This document shows positions 47,480 through 57,456 of a DNA stretch of 64,000 bases, piece after piece. The stretch lies in assembly GCA_965644295.1 (NCBI GenBank), contig CBFFRP010000565.1, positions 1 to 64,000 of the forward strand, in the 5' to 3' direction. This DNA is from Paraphysomonas bandaiensis. Lineage: Eukaryota > Chrysophyceae. Position 1 is the stretch's first letter; every line of letters begins with the position of its first letter. A program made the position numbers and the translations under genes. Below the pieces are notes generated by a model. The model was not told where the DNA came from. It saw only the letters and a list, made by a program, of their open reading frames with translations, and searched no databases.

Positions 47480-49561
47480 CTATGACACGACGCAGCAGGT
47501 AGGTGATGGTGTTATAATTTTAATAGGGCCCTGAAGAATATTTAAGTGACAGATTCCGGTAATATTAACACAGACCTTTAGCTCTTCATACTGCATAAAA
47601 GTCACAACTTCCTCCAAAAATGCATTGGGACGAATGTAGTCCCACTTAGCAAAAATCTCATGATCAGCATCTGTTAACTCCAACTTCTTCGCATTTACAC
47701 CATCTCCGAACGTTCCAATTTCACTTTGTGAAGCCACATTTAGGTCCTTCCTCGGCACACAGGGAGGGGGAACGAGGTCATAACGGAATTCATCCCAATT
47801 CACGTCGTCAAAGTACGGATGCGACATCACTTCGCCGGGACCATCTGCCCCTAGTCTCGCTCTACCATCTTTGACGAGCAGTTTGCTGCAAAAGTCCTGA
47901 GTGGTGGCATCGAATATTTCAGGGTCAAAAAAAGGGTCCATTTCTTGAACAGCAAGATCTATAGCTTTCTCTTTGTTCTTTTTCCCAAGCCCACCCCAGT
48001 TTCTCGCCACTTCAGTACGGAACGGGCAGATGCCCGTGAGGAACTCGTACAGCACGCACCCAAAGGAGAACCAGTCAACTGACAGGTTGTAGCGAATGCG
48101 GTAACCAGCCTCGTCCCGACGAAGCATCTCCGGAGCCCAGTACCCTCGGGTACCGCACGCACCTGTGAGGAAATTACAGTCAATCAATAAGTGAGGAATC
48201 TAAACTACTTGCACACCTGTAAGTCCATTTCGTGGCGCTCTTACGGCTAAACCCATATCCGACAGTTTTGTTCGCCCCTTCGCATCCATCAGGATGTTGT
48301 CCGGCTTCAGATCCCGAAAGACGACATTAATGTCATGCAGCGCTTTCAGGCCCAGCAGGGTGCGGGCGATATAATACTTTGCCTCTCGCTTAGAAAACAT
48401 ACCCTTACGATACAGATGATATCCAAGATCCCCACCGACCATAAGATCAAGAATAAGAAAGAGCTCTGTCTGAGACATGAATGCGTACTTTAAACACACT
48501 ACAAATGGGCTGTCCAACATAAGCAGGATGTTGCGCTCAGTCATACAAAGTGTCTCAGACCTCTTTAGCTTCACTCGCTTCCTGTCTAGGACCTTCATGG
48601 CGTACAACTGCCCGGTTTGGCACTTTTTACAACCATTTACCACACCAAAGCCCCCCCTGCCCAGGACACGAAATAGAGTAAAATCGTGCTCTGTTACTGG
48701 CTTCTCTGATAATACAAGGAAGTTGAAGTATTTGCGATATATGGGAGAGTTTTTGAAGGACTCCCAATGCTTGTCCTTGAGGTAAGCGAATACGACATTG
48801 TCTACCTTGTCAAAAAAAGAATTGGGGAGAACTTCATCAGGTGAATTTTCCAGTCCTGCAGTGGAATTATCTTTATTTAACGTCGTCAAAATTTCTTCTA
48901 CGATAGGGCCTTTAATGCCGATAGCATTTCCAAATTGTCCATCAGAGTCGATGTATTTGGGCCAGTTCACTTGTCCATTCCAAACGGGGGTTGTCCTCGT
49001 AGTACTTGGGGGAATATCCGCACGTGACGTCCGTCCCATAGACGAGGGATAAAGGTAGTGTCGCATGGCAGCACGAGCCGCTTCGACACGTCTAAATGGA
49101 GGAGAGATCTGAATGAACCAGTATTTCAGTGAAAAACAAAAACGTTATCATATTACACAGGTATGCAACACATAATTAATAAATCAACACTTATATTCAT
49201 GTATATAGAACTGGATGCCGCCAACTAGAATAAAATTGTTAGCAACTCACCCTAAATTTAGCAATATCATATATGAAATTTCCATACACTTTGTCACCAC
49301 AATCCTTTAAGTACTTTACAAACTGTAACAAAGATCATAATAAAACTTAACGGATTAGAACTTTACCAAGTACAACCCAAGACAAGTGGAGCATATTCCC
49401 TCCAACTCCAAGAGAGACGCATTCTTCTTTCGAAGTTTATTTACATGAGCATCCACCTCCTCAAGAGCGGGGAATTTCCACTCCTTGGATGGTTTCGGAG
49501 CGGCGTCATGCATAGCATTAATGAACTGCGCATCTTCGATTGCATCTTGCAGGTCGTCCAT
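47480..49561 (-). CDS. G-protein-coupled-receptor-kinase-like Ser/Thr kinase with CaaX end
   Basis: Five exons on -: 49367-49561, 49251-49322, 48217-49108, 47576-48162 and 47480-47530. They total 1,797 nt = 598 aa with agreeing phases. The N-terminal part plus ~160-230 forms an RGS-like region wrapped around the kinase, as in GRKs (FFDKVDNVVFAYLKDKHW, NSPIYRKYF, KPVTEHDF). Kinase: glycine loop GRGGFG ~239, Lys in YAMK ~261, DLMVGGDLGYHL, catalytic FRDLKPDN ~354, metal-binding DMG ~373 (GRKs usually have DLG), GTRGYWAPE, and RLGADGPGEVMSHPYF. GRKs phosphorylate activated GPCRs at membranes. The last exon ends CCVVS, a CaaX box of farnesylation type like that of GRK1. The last intron (47531-47575) is 45 nt, so reading through it keeps the frame; the CaaX end is the same either way. 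Confidence 0.88.
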
Positions 49562-50234
49562 TCGCTTAAATCGCTCTTTATATTATAATTTTAACAGGAA
49601 TGACTAGAGTTGTCGCGTCCCATCTAACCAATCACTCCACTCACACCCCAAATATAACCTAACGATATTACAATTACTGCATACGACACTCTGCGATTCT
49701 TTGTATTGGCAAGCCGTTAGCATTCTTTGATGTGCGAGAAATCACATACTTCACATGCCATACTCCCATGCCTGCGTCTCAATCCCATCTCGATCTGTTC
49801 CTCGCAAAAACACACACCCCATCCTATACATGCCTATGCCTCTTGTATTCGTATTCCATGGTATTCTAAAATCAAAAGCATAAAATCCTGCACACTCTGC
49901 CTGTACAAAACTGCTGTACATATCGTCGTACGCCATACATACAGTAGTCCATTGTTAATTTTTTAACTGTCAAAAACCCAAGTTTTTTTTTCGTATACAG
50001 CAGTATACTCTTTGTACAGTATGTCCAATGTGAGGGTTTTCGTTATAAAATTCCCACTTTTTGTGTGGACGAACAGAATACGGAATACATCTGGCGGACA
50101 TGACAGGGCACACATTCCGCCAGTAGAGATACTGGATATGTGGCTGGCACTCTACATGAAAAACAGCTGCTGACGGTTAACAGCTTTTGCTACTATAAAT
50201 GTGTTTCCACTTCTAGTCCGTACCACTCTGGAGA
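49562..50234. promoter_or_regulatory. Divergent promoter region, kinase and sulfotransferase
   Basis: 673 bp between divergent starts. TATAAAT at 50194-50200 lies 35 bp upstream of the sulfotransferase ATG. This is close for a TATA box unless the leader is very short, so its role is uncertain. No gene seen here. Confidence 0.35.
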
Positions 50235-52133
50235 ATGAGAAGCACATATATAATGAGGCTATTCCTTCTGGCGTCCCTCACAATGGTTTTCTCCATTAGC
50301 CATGCTGAACTTTCAAAAGAAAGACATCTTACCCATGCATCCAAATATCCTTATCTCCCTAACTTATACTTTGTGGGTGCATCCAAATGTGGAACATCGT
50401 CACTTGCACGGCTGTTAGTCCAACATCCATTAGTAGCTAGTGTTGGGAATGCCGTATATCGTGCTAAAGGGGAATCGCGTGTTTTTGATCGGAAGAATTT
50501 AACTGTGAGTCAAATGAAGCGCTTGCAGAGGGACCGTTTGAATGTTCAATTTTCAATGAAGGACGAAGAGAGTGCTCGTGATATCCGCAATCGTGGAGTA
50601 ATTATGCATTACACTCCGCATTACATAATGAGCACAAGTATAATGCAAAAACTCTGCCGAGTTGTCACTCTCGAAGGAGAGAAATGTAAAGAAAAGCGTT
50701 TTCTTGTGATGCTACGGAACCCCGTATACCGTACCATTTCTAGCTGGTGGTACAAGGGTGATTGTTTTAAGAATAAAAAATGCGAAAAATTTGAGCCCCT
50801 CGTAGAGAATGGCATGAAGTATGCGAAAAAGTTGGACTCCTGTTTTGCCTCTAATGGTGTTGACTTTGAGCGCTTTCTAATTAAAGTAAGGCGGCAGCGA
50901 GATCCAGACTGGTACCGTTCTCTTTTGAAGAAGTGCCCATTGTCTACTCTCAATGGATTTTGGGGACCATTTGGTAATCCGTACTTGGCACATGTCGGAA
51001 AAAGCCTTTATGTTCACCAACTTGTGCGCTTGTTTGCTAAAGTTCCGCGTAATCAGACCTATATTATGATTCTAGAAAACTATGCTGAAAATCCAGTGCG
51101 AGAGATGGAGTATCTTTTCGACTGGCTGAGGGTTCCTCTCTACGGAGAGCGTGATGGATTCAAAAACGCAGAGCACCTATACAATCTCATCCAACTCCTG
51201 CAGAGCAATGTCCACCCCGTTCCAGCAAAGGTCAAGGAAAAAGAAGTATTACCAATGATAAATAGGATGGATAAGTTTTTTAGACCGTATAATGCACTTC
51301 TTGAAGTGCTTTTGGACGACCCTTATAAACCTGTTAGACACTCCCTGGGTGCTGGGTTTAAGAGTGGCGATTGGAACACCGTTAAAGAAGTAGTATACCG
51401 TACACAAGATTCATCTCGACTTCCTGTCCCATTACGCTTCTCGAAAAGTGGTGTGGTCGCAATGCCTCCGTCTGCCATGTATTATTATGTGCACATTCCG
51501 GTACTCAGTGGCAAACATGCAATCAGAAATCTCATGACGGACCTCCAATCCAAACATGACTACGGGGTATTCAAGACTTTGTCGGCATCTCTAAGCGACA
51601 GAGATGACTACAGTATCTTTCTATCAGGGCGACCCAATATGGTAATCTGCTTGTCCGATCCTGTGGAGTTTGTTGTAGCACAGTACCAAGTCTGCGCTGA
51701 GAAGCATGCTCCACTCAATTTTACCCTTTCTGAATATTTGCAAGCTTTTACGGGGGAAAGTCAAAATGCAGAGTTTCGGTGTCCAAGCCCGGTGAATGGA
51801 CAGACACATATCTTAAGAGGAATCGATATTGAGGAGCTCTGGTTCGTAGCAGTATCAGGAATGCTCAATGAGGCCCTCTGTCTTTTGTATTTTCAAATTC
51901 TGGGAAAATTTCCATCCAAATGCTTGTGTGGTGCTACTGAACCAGCATCGCTGCGGGCATTACATTCTACATCCAATACAAGCCATTTTAGTATTTCTGA
52001 TGTTGACCTGATTAATATTGGCAAAATTGTCGGTTCTGATCAAGCGCTGTACGATTTCGCTAAAGTAGAAATGATTAAACGATTGCGAATAGCTGAGAAT
52101 GAAAGTGGACAAAAAGTGATATGTAACTTGTAG
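50235..52133 (+). CDS. Secreted/Golgi-type sulfotransferase, possibly two-domain
   Basis: Single exon, 632 aa. The N-terminus is a hydrophobic signal peptide or signal anchor (MRLFLLASLTMVFSISHA). A second Met at residue 7 would serve equally well. The PAPS-binding 5'-phosphosulfate loop is FVGASKCGTSSLARLL (46-61), with the Lys-Cys-Gly-Thr-Ser core seen in heparan sulfate/chondroitin-type sulfotransferases. The 3'-phosphate motif is RNPVYRTISSWW (161-172). Several Cys suggest a lumenal fold. The second half (from ~413) starts YYYVHIPVLSGKHAIRNL, resembling the opening of a Sulfotransfer_2 domain but without the Lys-Thr-Gly-Gly core, so it may be an inactive second domain. Such enzymes sulfate sugars or tyrosines in the Golgi; the substrate cannot be told. 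Confidence 0.83.
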   Translation: MRSTYIMRLFLLASLTMVFSISHAELSKERHLTHASKYPYLPNLYFVGASKCGTSSLARLLVQHPLVASVGNAVYRAKGESRVFDRKNLTVSQMKRLQRDRLNVQFSMKDEESARDIRNRGVIMHYTPHYIMSTSIMQKLCRVVTLEGEKCKEKRFLVMLRNPVYRTISSWWYKGDCFKNKKCEKFEPLVENGMKYAKKLDSCFASNGVDFERFLIKVRRQRDPDWYRSLLKKCPLSTLNGFWGPFGNPYLAHVGKSLYVHQLVRLFAKVPRNQTYIMILENYAENPVREMEYLFDWLRVPLYGERDGFKNAEHLYNLIQLLQSNVHPVPAKVKEKEVLPMINRMDKFFRPYNALLEVLLDDPYKPVRHSLGAGFKSGDWNTVKEVVYRTQDSSRLPVPLRFSKSGVVAMPPSAMYYYVHIPVLSGKHAIRNLMTDLQSKHDYGVFKTLSASLSDRDDYSIFLSGRPNMVICLSDPVEFVVAQYQVCAEKHAPLNFTLSEYLQAFTGESQNAEFRCPSPVNGQTHILRGIDIEELWFVAVSGMLNEALCLLYFQILGKFPSKCLCGATEPASLRALHSTSNTSHFSISDVDLINIGKIVGSDQALYDFAKVEMIKRLRIAENESGQKVICNL

Positions 52134-52527
52134 TTGCTGTTTTTTATGTAGTGTTATAGTGAAAACTGTTACTAGTTGCAGTGAAGTAAAGTACAGGTAC
52201 CCATGCGCACTGTTGGTGTCGAAAGAGTACGGTTCTTACAAGCTGTTTGTCTGGGTATTTCAATGTGAAGAATCGCGAATCATAAAGGAGAAGAATTCAA
52301 CTCATGGGATACAACCCGGTTTAATACACCGTTTTTTATGTGCAAGCATAGCATTCAGAATGTCTGATGATCATATGTTGTTGCTGTTGTACTGGCCAGT
52401 GATAAGGAACAATATTACAACTTATTATTCTATACTACATTCCACGCTTGTGTAACACGTAACATTTAATTGAATTGTTATTGAACTAATTGGTATAAAA
52501 AAATGCAATTATGTAACACCTTAAGCT
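52134..52527. other. Short intergenic stretch
   Basis: 3' flank of the sulfotransferase gene up to the hAT target duplication. No feature seen; an open frame at 52159-52455 lacks any motif. Confidence 0.5.
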
Positions 52528-53342
52528 GTATAGATCAGGGATAGGGAACAATATATTGCAATATTATTGTTAGATAGCGTTCCATCAATAGTATTGATGG
52601 ATTTTTTAAACCGGTCCTACAATACAATTACAATATATTGCAATATATTGTCAATGTATTGCGATATATTAGTTTGACTAATCAGTAGGTAAACACATCC
52701 GTAGATTTCATTTTTAGTATTAGTCATTAAGATCACATGACAACCAAACCAACTGCTGCTTATAGCTACTAAAAATCCACCTCGTCCTCATCCTCAGAGT
52801 CATCATCGGTGAGGTCAACATCACCATATTCATCCACAGAATTAATTGAAATATGCTAGTATCCGGCCATAACTTCCGAATAGCTTTCTAAAACAACAGC
52901 ATATTAAGTAGGATGGATACTTTTGCGCAACACTGATATAATATGTTTAGCTGTGCTGAACAGACGTTCCCATGTATTGGAAGTACATACCAAGGCCAGG
53001 CAACCGTTAATGACTCGTGGATCTGTACGTTTCTTAATTTTTTGAGCTGACTGAAGATTTTTAGTCGCATAGTCAACATCAGCTTCATTATCCTTTGTAA
53101 TGTTGTAATCAATTTCTCGGTTATTTATATCCATTTTGCACCCTACAGTTGAGAATCTTCTCTTATATGACTATCATAATATTGATTGCAATATATTGCA
53201 ATAGTATTGTGAGCTCTTTTAGCAGAAACACTATTGATGGAATATTTGACCAGTCCACCAATCAATATATTTTACAATACATTGCAATATATTGTACAAT
53301 GTATTGCAATACAATATATTGTTCCCTATCCCTGGTATAGAT
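52528..53342. mobile_element. hAT DNA transposon, 799 bp, with 8-bp target duplication
   Basis: The element is 52536-53334. The left end CAGGGATAGGGAACAATATA and the right end ...TGTTCCCTATCCCTG form perfect inverted termini over at least 20 bp. Both are flanked by the same 8 bp, GTATAGAT (52528-52535 and 53335-53342), the target-duplication length of hAT elements. The sub-terminal regions are filled with TATTGCAATATATTG-type motifs. Inside is a relic of the transposase C terminus on -. Confidence 0.93.
52779..53134 (-). pseudogene. hAT transposase C-terminal fragment inside the 799-bp element
   Basis: Starts MDINNREIDYNITKDNEADV and runs into the dimerisation signature LALVCTSNTWERLFSTAKHI, then RKSIHP. 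A frame break and stops follow, with decayed continuation (KLWPDTSIFQLI, acidic DLTDDDSEDEDE). The catalytic core is missing, so this is an internally deleted, non-autonomous copy. Confidence 0.85.
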
Positions 53343-53544
53343 GTATAGACACCCATTTTCTGTTAGAATAGAAGAACTTGGATATATTAATCATACTTGT
53401 GTGGCAGTATACTCATTAACCTTAGCACGCAAGAATAATAGCATGACAAAGGTCAAAGTGAGAACATCCACAACGATCATCGTGATACACAGCAGATGCT
53501 GATTGTAGATATTCAACGGCTTCAAAATATTCAAGTATAGTAGT

Positions 53545-53971
53545 GTGAAAGATGTTGTGCATCCGTTGCTATATTCGTATATCAGGGTCCGTAACGATGA
53601 GCAAGCACATGGAGCTGTTCAAAACCACCTAAAAACTTCTCATACCGATGTGTGGACCACGAATATTGCACAGGCAGTGCCAATCAATGCTTCCTAACCC
53701 AAAACGCTATAACACCGACTACCATATGAATATAGGCGTGAACCAACGGATTTCAATCTCGTAGACCAACGAAATCGTGTTTTCGAGGGTAAATTCTAGT
53801 AGTCTACTGTCTTGCTCTCCTAATAATAATCTGTATAGTCATCAATCTCATCAAAACCAGAGCTACATATACCCTACATATACTATTATATCGTTATTGC
53901 AATATAGTTATCAAAATTATAATGATGTCATTAAACGTGTTAAAGGGTGTTATAAAGCCCACAGCTTTACA
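53545..53971 (-). repeat. Truncated gypsy LTR, reverse orientation
   Basis: Read leftward from 53971 it starts TGTAAAGCTGTGGGCTTTAT. It follows the LTR at 2533 block by block (GACTACTAGAATTTACCCTC region, GTTAGGAAGCATTGATTGGCA, GAACAGCTCCATGTGCTTGC). Similarity ends near 53545, about half way through the LTR. Confidence 0.8.
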
Positions 53972-55167
53972 ACCAATCGGCGTTTGTAACTAACCGGGCT
54001 ATGGGATCTAAGATAAAAGGATGATGTATTATGCAAGATTAAGAGAATAGTTTGCTTAAAGATAATAATCAAAAGGGAAGGAAAGCAAACTGCCAACACT
54101 ATATTGCTGCATGATAATAATGTTTGTGAGAGGTTGTTTAGCAGAGCTAATAAGATTGTTATGACTGATTTTTGCTAGCGAATGCCACCTATAGGCACCA
54201 TAAGAAGTTGATGTTTTTGTTTTCTGTGTGAAAATCATATTTGGGATGAGGTCCTATAATTCAGAAAATGCTATATTCTAAAAGTATTAACATAAGGTTA
54301 TAGTTAGTTCAGTATTGACTGATTTATGTTAAGAGAGATATAGTGAAATTATGATGTTGTAGCACTGTGATTTAGGAACCACGTCATTCACCAGCATCAA
54401 CACTCTGTTCTACAAAAATCGTATCTTTAACAGCTACTATATTTTCAGTTTCTTTGTATACTTGTAATAACTACTCCTATAGTGTAGTCATGTATAGCTT
54501 CAAGTACGCACGTAGAAGCTGGTTGTAGTTCAATAAAAAGTCTGCAATAGAATTAAAAGGTAATTATTACTTATTACCAATTAATTGCAATGCCAACACT
54601 TGGACGCTTGATTAATATAATAGCAATTATTGTTGTTGTAACTGTATTGTACACAATACTGTTCTTGGAATAGCGAACATCATGGTCCCGAGCCACATCG
54701 TACAAGGATCTTGATGTCATCAGCATTCGGAGCCCTACTAGACCTTTCAGTCAGAACATCTAAAACTTTGCTATCTATCTATATGTGAGAAACGGTTTTC
54801 GCACACATCACTAAAATACAGATGTACGTATATTAGCATATTCTCAAAACTTCTCATTGCTTTGTGAGCATGGACCTAAAAATAATGGTACTTCAGCATA
54901 TATATACTTTGCAATTAAAGCATTAAAACTACATCAATATTAATACATGAAAATTTCAACGTCACTTAGGTGTAACAAATCAGAATTCAAGTTGACATCC
55001 AATATTCAATATAAATATAGGAAACAGTGCCATAACGATGAGAGTAATCCTCGCTGTTATGTACTTCCGCGTTGTAGTATATTTACTTCAATAGAGTCGC
55101 CTTGTTGCCATTAGTATTTTTCGAAACCATTAGGACAGGTTGATGCCCACCTTCGGCCTACTAGCTA
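53972..55167. other. AT-rich intergenic region
   Basis: No gene or repeat family recognised. It contains the 3' flank of the PSP1-domain gene at its right end. Confidence 0.5.
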
Positions 55168-56741
55168 CTAAAATAAGTTTTGCGGGCATGGAAGGAAGTG
55201 AAAATTGAGGTAAGGGCTGGTAGGCTGTATATACTCTTCTGGAGGAGAATGAAAGGGGTAGCCGAACAATTGAGGTGAATTCACAGCGCTAAAATATCGG
55301 CCACTCTTGCCATTGTTTCCAGATTTCAGAGATGAAAGAGCTTGCAGCTCTGGGGATGGTGAGTGCGTGGGACTAAAAATACAACTTGAACTCGTGCTAC
55401 CGCTTCCACTAACGCTAGGTGACAAGTGGGAACCTGACGAGGGTGGGGAGTATGATGAGTGAGAAGGCATAACCCTTGTTACCTCACCAGTATATTGTGA
55501 CGGCTTGGTGCGACAGAGAAGTTTCTGAGACCCATGCTCACACTCAGTGTGGTTCATATGGGCAGAATGCATTTGAAGCTTCCTTACGGGTGCAGAGCTC
55601 CGGTGGAATTTGAACAAGGAATCACTCTCCCCTTCAGCCGCGCCAGTGCTGACATCGCAGCGAGAGGTGCCGCAACTAGAGTTAGATATAAGTCCATCCA
55701 TGTATTTGGTTGCGGGACAATGGTGGGGAGGTATCTGCTGTGATTGGTACTCATGATACTGAGGGAGGTACGCAACTGTACTGGAATGGAGTTGTCGCGA
55801 GCGTCTGGAGGATACAGGCATTACCTTGTCAATATCTGAGACTACAGGAATTGGGTAGCGGTGTCGCGTATGGTGTAGCGTGTCATATGTTGCTAAATGC
55901 GTGTGAGAATCACAAGAGGGTAAAGACGAGTGAATTTCATTTCCGTTGATGTCAAGCTTTTGCATCCATATACGCGTCTTAAAAATGGAAAATAGGTCAC
56001 GGACAAGCTCACGGAAATCTACACGGCTAAAACAGATATATCAGGAATTTATATTGCTATATCAAAGCTATACCTGCTAGCTAGGTATGAAAAAGTTAAT
56101 TTATTTCGATGATTTTGAAACGTAGCATCCACTACACGGATTTGTAATTGCCGACGAGAGGTGAGCTCTGAGCATATTTTAAGAGCCCGATCTTCATCTC
56201 GGATTTTAGTCGACATATTCTTTATTTCGGCCACGGTGGCTCTACCCGCTAATATCAGAAGACTTTCTCTTTCGTTAGCATCGTAGTGTAGTAAACTCTC
56301 AATCGAATGCACAGTCATATCACAAACAATACCTACTGCAAATTTATGACAATTGATTACAGTAATCGTCAATTCATGTACCGATTTCATTCCCATGATC
56401 TCCTTCAAGTCTTACGTAGTCGCCTACTACAAAATCTTCAGTGCAGGTGGCACTTTTTTTACAAAGATATCTGCTTCGTTTACACTCCACCTGAAATACA
56501 TGCATACCATAACCACAAGCAGACACCATGACGACCTCATCACCTCGTACATACGATCTTCTTTGGGTTTAAATTGTGAAGATATGACTTCGCTGTCATG
56601 TCTAGCGGAATTATATGAAGGCAAAAGCTTGAGTGTATCTGTGATGTGATCCGTCAGTCGTGAGGCCGAAATGTCGCACAGGCTCAGGTCAGCAGCTGTG
56701 AAGGGATAAGGAGAAGGCCCCTGATATCGATGATCCATCAT
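55168..56741 (-). CDS. PSP1 C-terminal-domain protein
   Basis: Four exons on -: 56544-56741, 56382-56490, 56074-56335 and 55168-56026. They total 1,428 nt = 475 aa; introns are 53, 46 and 47 nt with agreeing phases. The PSP1 domain spans ~64-212 across all exons: MYEVECKRSRYLC, VVGDYVRLEGDHGNEIVGIV, the RDEDRALKICSEL helix, a NKLTFSYLA strand, and the ending RVDFRELVRDLFSIFKTRIW. This domain occurs in bacterial stage 0 sporulation protein YaaT, yeast Psp1 and trypanosomatid RNA-binding proteins of the cell-cycle mRNA complex. A nucleic-acid or mRNA-regulatory role is therefore possible. The C-terminal ~260 residues are Ser/His/Pro-rich and probably disordered. Confidence 0.85.
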
Positions 56742-57456
56742 AACACCCCTTCACAGTTGACAGAGTTCGAGTGAAGTTGCGAGCCCAATGTAAGGGTGTG
56801 ACCTGTTCTAACACAGATTTATACAGCTGTCAGAGGTCAGTACGCAATTAATCCAGTGCAGTACAGTGATGTATGTTGAGGGTGCGCCGTGTTAGGTGCG
56901 TATGTGCAAAGGGAAAAATATATCTGTGTGCGTCAGTGGCAGACCATATTCACACACTCACCCATAAGGAGCATCCCATCCGTGCTTTGCAAAAAACTGC
57001 ATCTAGACGTTGTACGATCGTACGTCGCAGTGGATTTGCATGCGAAAGTCCAGACACGAAAAACATTTTTCTCGACTTTTTTCAGCGGTCCGAAAAAACC
57101 TTGAGGTTTTTCGCAAACCACGGACGCGCCTATAGAGAGATGGTATAGAGTATGGGATTTTGGTGTCGTAATACACTGTATTTGAAGTTGAAGGTGCCGT
57201 ATACAAGAGTACGACTGCTGCTGTGTATAACTGGGCGTCGTTGTTAATGGCGCTATAGAGAGAGAGCAGAGTGACATCCCAGTCCCAGTTGGAGCTACCT
57301 CGATGCAATCTCCTACAAGGATAGCACATATGTGATGAATTCATTAGTTGTAGTCATTTCCGAATGGATCATATCAGTGATATGATAACTATACAGCTGA
57401 ACAGTAACTGTACGTAGCCTATCTCATAGAGCTGTTGCTTCTGTCATAGAAGAACA
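56742..57456. promoter_or_regulatory. Divergent promoter region, PSP1 gene and K+ channel gene
   Basis: 715 bp between divergent starts. No gene seen. GTACGATCGTAC at ~57010-57021 is a 12-bp palindrome. A pair of poly-T/A-rich stretches follows at 57060-57115. Confidence 0.4.
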
